Of a DNA stretch of 64,000 nucleotides, positions 51,176-62,708 are shown one piece after another. Positions within the stretch are counted from its first letter, which is position 1. Every line of letters begins with the position of its first letter. The DNA lies in assembly GCA_025526935.1 (NCBI GenBank), contig JAHLKD010000011.1, positions 124,001-188,000 on the forward strand, written 5' to 3'. Position numbers and translations under genes: made by a program. This stretch comes from Cladochytrium replicatum (taxonomy: Eukaryota; Chytridiomycota; Chytridiomycetes; Cladochytriales; Cladochytriaceae). Below the pieces are notes generated by a model. It had not been told where the DNA came from. It was given only the letters and a program-made list of their open reading frames with translations, and searched no databases.

Positions 51176-53961
51176 TTACAATGACTGCAATCTTTTCCAC
51201 AGTACTTCCACAGCTCTTTCCCGTTCCACCAAATCATTACTCTCTTCCCTATCTACCTTCCTTTTCTTCTGCACCTGCTTGTTCCCACCGCCGCTGCCAG
51301 ATGTTTGTGAGCTCCCCGCATGCGATTTGGCTTTTTGTACACCATCCTTGATCAGCTTTTCAATGCTTTTGCTTCCATTCGCACCCCACCCTTTCACCGC
51401 CGGCTTAACCACCTTCTTGACATCCTCGTACTCAAGTGCTGCCACAAACAGGAAAGCTGACACAGTTGTCCGTGCTGGATCAGATGCATAGCGCTCAACC
51501 CAGTACCTTATCTGTACAGGCGTTACCGCATTGATAAGCTCGATAGCGAACTTGTCCGAAACGTGAGCGCGAGCTGCCGAAAGAGAGACATCTTCTTTCT
51601 CGGTGTGTTTTCTACCTCCAGCGAGCAGAGCACGGAATACTGTCGTTGATTGACGGTGGAGCAGTGGGTGTTCTAACAGATCCTCACTGTCATCATCGTC
51701 CTTCGTCGCTGAGGTCGATGTGCTTGTAGCAGTTACCCCCTTCAACGCAGGTGCGGTTTCGTCGTCACTGTCGACTTCATCGTCATCCACAGCAAATTTT
51801 TCTTGATCTTCTTCAGATCGCTTTCGTTTCTTCAACGCGGCGGATTTCTCTTTGTCGCGTTGTGCCTTCAGCTTCGAAACCGCGTTGAATGGCTGCGCTG
51901 CTTGCTTTTTCTTAAGCTGCTCCGCATCCGCTGCCCGCTGCTCTTCCAGCGCTTCGACCGTTCCACTTGCAGCCTGAGCTATGGTGTGCAACAGTGAATC
52001 CACTTTGTCACGCAAAGGCTCACCGAGGACTTCTTCCAGGTTGAGCGCCAATTCTGCGATAACCTGACTCGCGAACCGATCGCTGAGCAAACGCGTAATG
52101 CCCATTTTTCTTGCGTATTCGCTGATACCTTCGGGCTGCTGAACGAGGGCATCGACAAGAATAGGACCCGCGTATCCAAGAAGCTCCTTCCGCTTGAGCG
52201 CGTCTTCCTTCTTACTCGTCACTTTGCGCACGCCGTCCATTGCCTCAAGTTCGTCAAGTACCCACGGAGCATGATAACGCCGCGAACGCCCGCAGATCAA
52301 GAACAGCAGCACTCGGCTCGCGAATTGGTCTCTCATCAGTTCCGATACCTGCGCCGATGACGCTCCATCGGGCTTCGTTCCCGATGAAGAAACACCAAGA
52401 AGCTCTGCCAGGATTGCTTTCTGCACAAGCACAGTGTCGTCGACCGTTTCAAAAACGCACATGAGGGTGGTGTGCCCGTAGCTCTCTTTGCTGATTTTGA
52501 CCACATACGATTTGAGAGTCTTGATGAAATATTTACGGTCCTTTGCGGTGCCGTGGACGAGGCACAGCTGGGTGACACGGGCTCCATCCCGGGTGTGAAG
52601 AATGTGGATCAAGTGGTCCTTGAGCAGCTCGATGAGCTCACGGGTACCAGCACCAGTTGCAGCCGAGCCGTCAGGGCTCTCAGTGTTGTCGTGGGTAAGA
52701 TATTCGAGGATTGCGCGGTGGATAATGCTGTGTTCACCGATTGAAAAGCTTCCTTTCTCCAGAATGCTCTTGATGTTGTCGAGAAGATGTTTCATGATGA
52801 TTGATTTCTTGTGTGGTTGTGCAGCCAGAATCGAATCTAGTGTCCGCGGTCCACTCTTGTCCAGTTTTTTGGGGGGAAGACACGGTCAAACAAACAGAGA
52901 TGTTATTGTCACTATGAGCTACCTTAAGCAATGCAAACTCTGGTCCATAAAACTCTTCCAGGAGTGCATGCCTTTGCTGAGAATTCGCGAATTGGGAGTA
53001 AGCAGCTTCGACAACTGTCGAGGCATCGCGATGGCGGATAAGCTTCTTAACTTTTCCGTACAGCTCCTCGATCACCCCAGCGCGTGCCTTTTTACTTTAA
53101 ACACAAGCATGAGTTTTTACATGCCAGATGGAATCTGCTTGCACTTACCAGTACTTCAGGACCTTGCGAACGATAAATTTGCCAAACTGGCTCGCAGAAA
53201 GCTCCGCAAATCGCCCTTTCAGCTCTAGCGCAATCTCTTCTCGCTGTTCGTCGGTCGCGTACTTGATGCATGTTTGAATAATCCGCGAAGCATCGTGCTT
53301 GAAAATGATCTGAAGGAGGAAGGAGTTGCTAAGAATTTTCATTCGAAGAACAATGAATGCACTTTACCTCCTGTGCTTTTCCCTTAACGAGCGCCATCAA
53401 TTGCTCAAGCAGTGGCTGCCGCTCAGAGTTGCTCAATCGCTGCACACGCACTTTCTCCCAGAGTTTCTTCGCGACCGCAATACTCTCCCCGTGAGGTTTG
53501 AGTTGCTTTCGCTCGGCAAGCAGCTTCTTCTGGTCTGCACGACTCTCTGTACGTGACTTGCCAGTCTTTTCTTTCAGTTCTACTGCCATTTCCTCCTGAT
53601 TATCTTCTGCGTCATCATCGCCATGTTCGCCCTCATCATCAACCTCCGCATCATCACCCCTGTTGTTATCTTGATCCTCGTATTCTTGCTCACTTCCAAG
53701 CTCCATGTCGTCGAGCCCATCCTCCTCATCTTCTTCAATTTCTGAATCGACCTCTTCAACAATCTTGGGCTTCTTCTTATCAACCCCATGACTTTGCTCG
53801 GTTTGTTTGCGATTTTGTGCGGCCCGAGCTTTCAGGGAATGCTTGTTAGTCGCTGCCCCCTTGAATTTTGGGTAAAAAGATCCTCCTTTGGTTGCCTTGG
53901 CCGTCATTGTACCATAGGCTGCTCCAGTCTTCGTCTTCGAGTGTGGATGCTTTGGGGCCAT
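51176..53961 (-). CDS. Puf6/PUM3-like nucleolar RNA-binding protein with CPL domain
   Basis: Exons 53961-53368, 53309-53149, 53094-52923, 52855-51176 (868 aa). The N terminus is Lys-rich, then a long acidic stretch, then the Pumilio-like helical repeats: HDASRIIQTCIKYA, SQFGKFIVRKVLKYC, HRDASTVVEAAYSQF and LLEEFYGPEFALLKSGPRTLD. A CPL domain follows (EHSIIHRAILEYLTH, RDGARVTQLCLVHGTAKDRK). These proteins work in ribosome biogenesis and, in yeast, ASH1 mRNA control. It is longer than the usual ~650 residues because of charged linkers (about 630-740). The third exon's acceptor was chosen because it restores the CKKARAGVIEELYG reading. Confidence 0.92.
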
Positions 53962-54106
53962 TATCCAAGATTGTGATAGATTTTCTTCACAACGCGCTGG
54001 AGAAGAAAATCGGACACAATTCTTGGGTTCACACAAGGTTTACAAAATTTTATTACAGAGGTTTTATCTCAGGGCTTGAGTACAAAAGGGCTGGTCTAAA
54101 CCAGCA

Positions 54107-55574
54107 TCATTTTACTTTGCGCTGCTTCTTTCGGCAATCGGGACAGAACCATGATCCTTTTGGCGTTTCTGTCAAGCCAACGCATTCAAGATGGAACCAT
54201 TCATTTGGACAATCCTTAGAAAATGGATCCTTAGCTAAACTTGGACATGACTATATAAATGGTACCCACCTCCCCATCACAAGCAATCATTTCGCCGTAG
54301 GAAACTTGCCTACAGAAACAGTAGAGTTGCTCATCGGTATCTGGAGAGTTGTCCATCTCGTCATCGTCCACAAGCGTTCGTTCTGGTGACGACGCGGAAG
54401 AGTAAGCCTCTGCGGACAGTGTCGGAGTTGGAGAGCTCCCAAGATTCCTGCAATATCATGTTATTTAAAAGGCTTTAATATAGATCACAAGAACCCACGT
54501 TTTTGTGCGCTTAAGCTTTTTCTTTTGAGGGTGCATTGATCTTCCCGTCATTGTTGTCGCGCGACGTTCTTAAGTTTTGACTAAACTTGATGCTCGAAAG
54601 GGAACCAACCTACTTACTGATAGTCCTAGGGACACTACTGTCTTCTGAAGATTCTCGAAGCATCCTCACTGCAGACGAGCTCGCCATTGCCGGAGAGAAA
54701 CCAACGGAATTGGAGGGCCTCGCGGATACAGCGCCAGCTGGAGCAGAATGACTGGTGGAAGGCTGTGTCACGGATGACGATGCAGCCGTCGAAAGAGACA
54801 CTTGAAGTGGGGTGCCAACTCCTGGCTCAGACTCGACTATTTTTTCCATGTCGTTTGTGAGTCGCCTCAAATGTCTGTCGAGCTGAAAAGCTTGTGAGTA
54901 GTTTCGAAAAACTGGTGTTAACTTTGAATACCATCATCAAAGTGCGTTCAGCAAGTCGGACCTTCTCATCAGATATGCTGATTGCTTGAGCGTAAAAGTC
55001 GGATATGGTGTCACAAATCTTTGAAACATCTTCATTTGATCTCAGTAATGTATGAACGGAGGCTTTTCCAGTTTCGGGATCATCTGAATTTGTGGCTTCG
55101 ACCTTCTCAGTTCCATTGGCACTTGTAATGTCAGCAGCAGCACCTTCTCCACTAGTGGCAGGCTTGGAAGGCAAGTCTGTCGCCGAGATCGGCATTGCGT
55201 CGGTTTGATCTCTTGAAGAAGTGGAAGTGAACGTGGCGGGATCCGCCTTGATCAGCACGGCTGAACTAAGAGGTTGGATCGAGTTCCCACGGTGTGGACG
55301 AGTCGGAGACGGCGCAGGCGATGGAAGGGGTGCTGAAGGATCTTCCACCGGAATACTTCTAATCAGCTTGCGCAAAGCTACATCGTGGTTTTGAATCGTC
55401 TCTTGAATGCCTGCAATTCGTGGTAAGTGATGGAGAGTAATAACAATTCAGAAATTACTTACCGGAAACAAGTTGATCTTTGTGCCCGATTTCGTCAAAA
55501 ATATGGTGGATCTCCGATGGAAGGTTGTCAATGGACGCCAAATAGTCCTCCAGATAAGTGACGTAGTCCGCCAT
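54107..55574 (-). CDS. ING-family PHD-finger chromatin protein
   Basis: Exons 55574-55463, 55410-54932, 54882-54618, 54568-54499, 54447-54270, 54214-54107 (403 aa). The N-terminal ING helices ([20 protein letters not shown], and [18 protein letters not shown]) are split by a Ser/Pro-rich insert. A basic nuclear signal ([15 protein letters not shown]) and a C-terminal PHD finger follow: [36 protein letters not shown], a complete C4-H-C3 set. ING PHDs read H3K4me3 and tether histone acetyl- or deacetyltransferases such as NuA4 and Rpd3. It is longer than yeast Yng2 mainly through the insert. Confidence 0.93.
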
Positions 55575-55905
55575 AAATCAAAGAATCCAAGAAAGCGCGT
55601 GCAGGCCCAATTTGGCAGGTGGGTTGTAGGACGGTGGCAGTGGAGTAGCAAAAATGATTAAGTGTGGCACTTGGAAAACGACGGAAAGGGAAACCAAGGC
55701 GGTGAAAGCGAGGGCGATGTGGAAGTGCCTCGATGTCAGGAGTTGTGAACAGAAAGTAGACGTCCTTAAAGTCGGCTGAAGAAGGTTCCCTACTCTTGAC
55801 GGGCAAAAAAAGAAATGAAGAATTCCAGTAACCAGGCTTGGCAGTGGCGCAGTAGTGTGCTGGGTGTATGTGAGAGAGCGAATTGCAGTGCACGTAGACG
55901 AACCC

Positions 55906-57912
55906 ATGGACAACGCAAAGCTGGGGAATGAGGCTCGTGTCACAGCGGCTGCAGCCTCGCTTACGAATGATCAGGTGTATGGGCCAGGTGGCTTTCTCGG
56001 CCCACCACCAACAGACCAGCTGCTGTACATCATTGTTCCGTTTTCAATCATCGGCCTCACTCTGCTTGTTTTCGCAATCTTTATTTGCACTGCACATCGA
56101 GATGCTGTGAAATCACGCCTAGATTGGATGAGAACATTGGAGATTGCTAGAGTGGATGGCAATCTGACTCCCTCGTTTTATGGCGAATCGAAGCGAAAAA
56201 CGAGTTTACCAGGACCGCCGCTTCGCGATAACACTGGGTATTTGAAGGTGCCTGAGCGTCGACAGCTTGTTGAAGTTATTCCCCCGATGATGACGAACGT
56301 AATCCTCCATGAAATGAATCGACAAAACAATAAGATGGGCGGTTATTACGGCGATGGAGAAGTTTCCGAATTCGTTCGGAAGGTTACGCTGAATCGGAAA
56401 GCAGAGGGATCAGCTCAAGAGATCACTTCGTTTGATGATGGTCCCTTGCCTGCCCCGTTACCGCGCAATAACTCTCGTCAGGTGCGCCTGGTCAGATCAG
56501 ATGCACCCAACTCGGCTCGCTTGAATGAGGAATATTTGAACTCTCCAGTCGGAGGAAGAAGAGCCGCTCGAAACAACGGCAACTTACGGCCACCATCCGA
56601 CGGACTTTTGCCCTGGCAGCGGCGTGTTTCACGCAATTCAATGGTGATTGCGGAAATGCATGACACAGGTGTATACGTTCCAGGTTATGACCTGTCAGAC
56701 CTTCCTCCCGTGCCCGAAGTTCCTTCAGGATATAACCAGCCCTCGATCCCCTTGCGAAAAACATCTCTCAGCAGACCTTCGAAGGCATTGCAATCTCCAT
56801 CTGCGAAGGATCCTGCAGGTTCATCCTCATCCGTTTATCGCCCTGCCGTGTTTGCGCCGAATATTCGAGTCGACACGAGCGCTGTACCAACTTTTGGAAG
56901 AAGTCCCATGACAGCACCTGTCGACTCTGACCCTCATATGGACATAGGAATACCTCTCGATTATGGTCCGCGCTCCGCTTTCCCAACTGGCTCTCAAATT
57001 CGATCTCCGCCCATCAACCAGCCATCCCAATACCCACCATTAGACGAATCCAGACTGAACTCTCTTCGCAATGCTCGGCCGGGCAATGAACGCGGCCGTA
57101 CTGAGCAGCGCACTCCTATCAACGAGAGTCCACCGACCATTCTTCCCCGATCTCAATCCCTATCCCGGCGTGCCACACCCGGAATCGAAACTACCTCAGC
57201 TACGACAACACCTCTGGAAGATGAGCGTACCATTCAATGGAGGGGTCCGAGTAGTCCGAGTAGCGAGTGGGAACGACGACAAAGTCCGGGCCGACGACCG
57301 ACGCACGAACGCAATCGTTCAGATGATGGTGAACCGATTCTTGAACGGTCGGACAGCTTGTCCCGTCGGGAACAAGTTCCGACTACTGAGCGTAGGCCGA
57401 CCGCTGAGCGGACGGCTGTCTTGCCACGTCGCCCGAGCGATCCTGGTCGACGACCTACGATCGAGAGAATGGATCGCTGGCCTGCCGTTGATCGGTCAGA
57501 CAGCATATCCCGACGCGAGCAAGATTCGGCTGTGGAACTCCGACCCGTTGTCGAGAGAATGGACAGTCTTTCACGCAGACGTACGGACGAACGCAGACGC
57601 ATGGGCACGTTGGAGCGAAGACCGTACAATGGTCCGGTTTCACCAAGATCGCCAAACAATGAGTATCCCGTGTCCCCGTTAGATCGTATGCCTATGATTG
57701 AGAATTCTGAGAATCTGCCACGCAGACCAACAAATCAACGGACCGTGACTTTGCAACGTCGTCCTACAGCCGAAAGCCGAGATGCCCAGAGCCCGCGCAG
57801 TGCTGATCCTGGTACATGGCGTGGTGGTCTTGGCGACAATGATCGTGTTGAGGATATTCGGGGGCCAAGGAGTGCGGACTGGCGAGGCAATGGACAATCA
57901 GGAATGTATTAG
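55906..57912 (+). CDS. Single-pass membrane protein with Arg-rich repeat tail
   Basis: 668 aa from the first ATG (55906); the frame is open 51 bases further upstream without an ATG. There is no obvious signal peptide. One hydrophobic helix lies at about 39-64 (LLYIIVPFSIIGLTLLVFAIFICT) after a short N terminus. The remainder is a Ser/Pro/Arg-rich, probably cytosolic tail. From about 465 to 650 there are irregular repeats of the form RRPT.ER.DSLSRR, each offering basophilic kinase sites. No family recognised. It is divergent from the ING gene with 331 bp between start codons. Confidence 0.7.
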   Translation: MDNAKLGNEARVTAAAASLTNDQVYGPGGFLGPPPTDQLLYIIVPFSIIGLTLLVFAIFICTAHRDAVKSRLDWMRTLEIARVDGNLTPSFYGESKRKTSLPGPPLRDNTGYLKVPERRQLVEVIPPMMTNVILHEMNRQNNKMGGYYGDGEVSEFVRKVTLNRKAEGSAQEITSFDDGPLPAPLPRNNSRQVRLVRSDAPNSARLNEEYLNSPVGGRRAARNNGNLRPPSDGLLPWQRRVSRNSMVIAEMHDTGVYVPGYDLSDLPPVPEVPSGYNQPSIPLRKTSLSRPSKALQSPSAKDPAGSSSSVYRPAVFAPNIRVDTSAVPTFGRSPMTAPVDSDPHMDIGIPLDYGPRSAFPTGSQIRSPPINQPSQYPPLDESRLNSLRNARPGNERGRTEQRTPINESPPTILPRSQSLSRRATPGIETTSATTTPLEDERTIQWRGPSSPSSEWERRQSPGRRPTHERNRSDDGEPILERSDSLSRREQVPTTERRPTAERTAVLPRRPSDPGRRPTIERMDRWPAVDRSDSISRREQDSAVELRPVVERMDSLSRRRTDERRRMGTLERRPYNGPVSPRSPNNEYPVSPLDRMPMIENSENLPRRPTNQRTVTLQRRPTAESRDAQSPRSADPGTWRGGLGDNDRVEDIRGPRSADWRGNGQSGMY

Positions 57913-58156
57913 CGAAAATGGTTCCTGTCGTTTTTGTATTGATGAACTCTTGGGTCTCTTCTCCTTTGATTATGTTTCAAGTCGACACCTGGCGTGTCGA
58001 AATGGGTCTATTCCCTTTAGAGATAATTTTTTACATTTTTTGGACACTTTCGATCGAGTATAAGTTGTTTTCCATCGTTGTTTCTCATATGTGGATGAAG
58101 TGCTAGTTTTAAGGTTGTATGTAAGAAGTTTTGCAGTAACATGAGCAGTCGTTAGT

Positions 58157-59128
58157 TCAATATGGATCGCTTTCCTTAGTAAACTCTTCCAGTCTTCGCT
58201 CGGTAAGGCGTAAGAGTTTTTCCTGTCGGTACTGAAGGGTTCGAAGAGTGGTGTTTTCTTGCTTGGCTTCTTGCAGTTCCTCTTTCAAGACAGCCACCTC
58301 ATTCCGCAAACCAGTAACCAAATTGGCGTTCGAGCTGTCTTCTAGATTTTTTCGTAAAAAGTCGTTCTATTCGAGAATTTATCAAACACTGCAAGTGCTA
58401 TCTTGCCCAAAAATTACCTGCTTTCGCTCGAGCTCAAGATGTCGCTTGGATCGCTCAAAAAGCTCCCTCAGCCGTGTTGCCTGAAACTCACGGAGAGCCG
58501 CAAGACTCCGATTGTCCACCGAGAGGCTGTATCGACCCGATATCTGCTGCTCGAAATCCTATCATGAAAACATCAAACCTAAATACCAACACAGTTTCGT
58601 CTCTTGTCTAACCTTGATCATTTTTTGCTTCATCTCCCCATTCTGCACCAATAGCGACACCTTATGCTTCAAAATGTTCACGTTCATCTCATATGCAACC
58701 ATCTCTTCTTTCATCCTCGCCATATCGTGCTCCAATCGTGTGTTTCTGATCGCAAGCTCCTTAGCAACCTTCGCGTGCTCTTTCGCCGCCTCGTTCAAAT
58801 CCACCACTTTCCCACGAAGCTCGTCAACTTCCTTCGTGCGCTCGGAGAGCTTGGAACTGAATTCGTCGAATCGGGACTGGAGCGAAAGTAATTCCGCGCG
58901 TAGGGAATCGGCCTCCGATTTGTAGGGCTCAAGGATTCGGACTTGTTCACGCAAGGAAAGAACTCTATTGTGATAGCTGCCGGTGAGGTCGGAAACGGGA
59001 TTGACGGTTTGGGAATGTTGATGCATATAGAGTTCGCTCAGATTGGTTGTGAGTGGGCCGGAGACAGTTGTTGAAAGGACGCTTGGTCCGCAGAGTGAAC
59101 ATATATCTGCTGGCATCCTGCTGATCAT
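58157..59128 (-). CDS. Coiled-coil protein
   Basis: Exons 59128-58613, 58558-58418, 58366-58157 (288 aa). After about 50 residues, with CSLC near the start, almost the whole protein is heptad-type coiled coil (LREQVRILEPYKSEADSLRAE, ELAIRNTRLEHDMARMKEE, LRNEVAVLKEELQEAKQE). No specific family recognised; cytoskeletal or basal-body roles are possible but unsupported. The start lies 71 bp downstream of the CTNNBL1 stop on the same strand. Confidence 0.7.
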
Positions 59129-59199
59129 GACTCCAGTGAAAATATTTACTTTGAATGTGATTGGACAAAGAATGGCTTATGGTAACTTCCCCATTGTAT

Positions 59200-61540
59200 T
59201 CAACCATTTACAGCTTCCTCATCTAAGCTACAAACACTATCTGTGAGGGCAAGAATTTCTTTCCTTTCCTCGTTATTCTCATCCGCTGAGTCCCCCAAAT
59301 TTTGTCCGTACTCTGTTCGAAACAATGAAAGTCAAGCAAGAAATACTACAATCTCCAAACTTTCGCACCTTTAAGTATTTCAGCCACCTTTGCAAAGGAA
59401 TATCCACCGCGATCAAGAAGGATTCGTGATCTCTGAACAATCTTGCGGAGTATCATAAGCATCTCATGTCACATAATAATATTGTCTCTCCCTACCCCTG
59501 TGCGAGACTCATCGCTCTGACTCTGGTCACAGCACGCTCGTGCAAGGATCAATGCAACAAGCTGCAGCACAAACAATCCGGCATCCAGTCTCCGAAGATA
59601 CTTCTCATCTTCATCTTCCTCATCCAACTCGTCAGCGCGCTCTTCAGCTTGCCGCTTTCGATCCGAGATTGCCACTCTCTGGTCGTATGCAAAGAACATT
59701 TCAACCAGCCGATCGACCTTTTCAAAACCCTCCTCAGTGAACTTCGAGAGCAGTCGCAGTCGTAAGGGTGCGGTTGAAGTGTCGGATGCAGAAAGGTACT
59801 TGAAGAGCGAAACGATGATCGAAACGATGTGCTCTACAAATCGTGTGCTCAAGTCTTGATAACCTTTCTTATATTGTCATCCTTACCATCCTCTTGTGCT
59901 TCCGAGAATTCTTTGTACAATTTCTTGTATGCTTTCATTCCTTTGTGCATGAACGAGGCAAAAAGGGTTCGAAGCCCCGCTGCTTCAATGAAACGGGTTG
60001 CGATCTGCAACGGTATTGTAGGATCGTCTTTGCGCTCCCCATCACTCGATCCGACCTCTATGGCCGCCGTCAATTGAAGCGCATGATTGAGCACCTTCAT
60101 TGCCCTCATCCGACCCATCTTCTTCTCCCTGGATTCTAAATAAATCAATTACTCCATCCTTTCCATCGAACTTACCTTACGACAAGTAGCATCAATTCCA
60201 CCCCTTCGGCATCCAAAAATGCTTTCTTTACGGCAGATTCACTCAACCCCAAGCACAAGGAATCGAACACGTTTTCGAGCATTTCAATTTCGTCAGCTTC
60301 TGCCGGGTCGCGTTTTCTGTAAGTTGCGACGACACGCAACAAAGCATCCACACCATCACCATTCTCTGGCGAGGCAAGCTTTGTACGATTTGTTCGAGAA
60401 TTTTGAAGCAAGATCGACAGAAGTTCGGAGGAGTACTGGCGATTTGAATCAAACACTCGTGGGGTCGACAGCCGCCGAAGTAAATATGCCAACAGGCTGG
60501 TATTTGTGACAACAGCTTCAGCGAAAGAGGTGTGAACAGAGATTATGTTTTCAATTATTCCTAAGTTGCTCATGAGTCAGATGATCCAAGAAGGTGGAAT
60601 TCTGAACAAAGCATGTTCATACCTAAAGTGTTGAAAACCCCCTGCTTATCCTCGGGCTGCTCTTCATTTAATCTGCCAAGATTGTCAACGAGAAGCTCAA
60701 AAATTTGGTTTTCAACCTGAAGTAGCTTGATTAACTCCATAAACAGTGAAAATTCGATCATATCTACCAATGCTTGGACAAAAACCTTCATACCCTCTTC
60801 AGACTCGTCTGTTACCGCTTCCGCCACCACATCCTCGTCAGTGAGCTCGTTCAAGAGCTCGATCGTTGCAATGCAAATATCGGTGTTCTCATGGACGATC
60901 AGCGAAAGTGTTGTCGCAACGGTGCCCAGGGTAACCAGATGAGGGTACAACTCCGGAACCGATGAAAGCGTCAGCATTGCTTTGATCTCTTCGTCAAGAT
61001 CCGCTTCAGATTCCATAAACCTGTCTTGAAATTAGTTTTTCGACCATTTGATCAACGATTTGTAATGGAGCACTTTGTAGGATTGTCTGGGAAACGAGTT
61101 CGCAGTTCCTGATTTTTATTCACCGCCTTTTCAAACCGCAGGACTGTTTTCTTAAGCTGAATAATATCAACTTTCTCTGGTATCTGTGATATCGTGTCGT
61201 GATCAGCAAGAGAACCAGATGATATTGCAAAACCTAGAGTTGGCACACCTCTTCTCCTGCATCAACAATCTGGTATATACGTCTCTGCTCTTCACTAAGC
61301 CCATCCCCGTGAAGAAATCGGTCGTCTTCATCGTCTACAGGCCCGTCATCCTCGGTTCGGACTCTTTTGGAGGCAACACTCTCATAGTCGTCGGCATCGG
61401 AGGGTGCCGATGGCAACTTTCGTTTTTTCTTCCCAGATACCGGCGCTGGAGCCTGAACGGATTACGCATTAAGTCAATCGGCAGACATTGTTCACTGTCG
61501 ATTTGCAAGTTCACACCTTGAACAAGCTGTCAATATCCAT
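59200..61540 (-). CDS. CTNNBL1: Beta-catenin-like protein 1 (spliceosome-associated armadillo protein)
   Basis: Exons 61540-61517, 61452-61249, 61183-61074, 61020-60623, 60560-60176, 60128-59887, 59833-59496, 59462-59369, 59312-59200 (635 aa). A basic nuclear signal (GKKKRKLP, residues ~13-20) precedes the armadillo-like domain. Typical segments: VDIIQLKKTVLRFEKAVNKN, ATIELLNELTDEDV, GVFNTLGIIENII, VREKKMGRMRAMKVLNHAL, EHIVSIIVSLFKYL, and the terminal EILKEYGQNLGD. It binds the Prp19/CDC5L complex in the spliceosome. Nine exons joined in frame give the family's usual length and order. Confidence 0.92.
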
Positions 61541-61570
61541 TTTGGAGGTCGCACACGTGACCAATAAATT
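61541..61570. promoter_or_regulatory. 30-bp divergent start-to-start interval
   Basis: Only 30 bp separate the ATGs of CTNNBL1 (minus) and the SCI1-like gene (plus). Promoter elements for each must therefore lie within the other gene's coding or intron sequence, or the pair shares a minimal bidirectional core. No TATA box seen. Confidence 0.6.
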
Positions 61571-62708
61571 ATGTCCACACACAACAAAGAACCGCAGACG
61601 GAAGAAAAGATTGAAAGCAGATCTCCGCCGCATGAGGATGGACCGGGAGATAAATCGCCATTAAAGAAACAGAAGAGGGACGGAGAGGATGGAGAAATGG
61701 AGAAGCAGAAGGATGAAGATGGGGAGTCGAAATGGAAACACAAAGACAGGAAGAAGAGAAGAAAGAGTTTCGACACTGACTCATCAGATTCATCCGCTGA
61801 ATCAAGCTCGGGCTCAAGCGGTGAATCCAGCGTTAGCGATTCCTCGGCAGATCGGAAACAGCATAAGAACAAAAAGAGAAAGCACAAAGAGGATAAGAAG
61901 GAGAAGAAGAAGGGGGACAAGAAGAAATCGAAGAAAAAAAAGTCAAAGAAAGAGGAGAAGGATAAGGATCGGAAAAAGAAGAAGGAGAAGAGGGAAAAGA
62001 AGTCAGCAGCGAAGAGCATAGTTTCTGGATGGGGCTCCCGTGGGATCATCTCGACGTCAGATGTAGGTAAATTACAACCTATCAACACAGGATCTCAGAA
62101 GTGACTTTCTCTTCAGATGTACAAGAAGGATGGCGAATTCCGGCAATGGCTGGTTGAGATAAAGCATATCTCCCCCGAAATGCTAAATACTCGACAAACT
62201 AAAGAATATTTTTCGGAATGTGAGTATTTCCTAGGTGGAGGATAATCATTAGGTGATCTAATCTGTTGTTGATCTTGTAGATGTCGAAGACTACAATACC
62301 GCAACATTACCACATGAGAAGTATTACGATATCGACAAATGGTAAGCAGTATTAATGCGTGATAAACGGGTTTTTTGACCAATTTCGAATAGGGACCGAC
62401 AAGTCCAACTCCTTCGAGAATCAGGACGAGATGATCCGTCAGAGTCATTTATTGACATTATGCATGGTAAGTCAAAGAGTGTCCTATATCTGAAAGTTCC
62501 GGAACTAAATTCTTCCAAAGATGAAGAACACATGAAGAATCGTTCAAAGCAGATGCGAGCTTCACAAAGTACACCACAATTGCAAATGACGAAGGAGCAG
62601 TTATTGGAGCTTAAGCGAGTTCAGGAGGAACGAGTAGCTGCGGAAAAGCTACGGAAGCTTGGTGTGAAGGTTAAAGATAGTATGGGTGTGTTGTACGAGA
62701 CTCTTTGA
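61571..62708 (+). CDS. SCI1-like (style cell-cycle inhibitor 1-type) nuclear protein
   Basis: Exons 61571-62062, 62117-62219, 62281-62341, 62393-62466, 62521-62708 (305 aa). The N-terminal half is extremely Lys/Glu/Ser-rich (nuclear/nucleolar type). The core is WGSRGIISTSDMYKKDGEF followed by QWLVEIKHI and EYVEDYNTATLPHEKYYD, matching the WGKYGII...EDFNTATLPHEKYY signature of SCI1-type proteins of plants and animals. A charged C-terminal coiled segment ends it. The biochemical role is poorly known; nuclear and linked to splicing or cell-cycle control. Exon 4-5 was chosen to remove a GTAAGT..AG intron that is accidentally open in frame. Confidence 0.82.
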
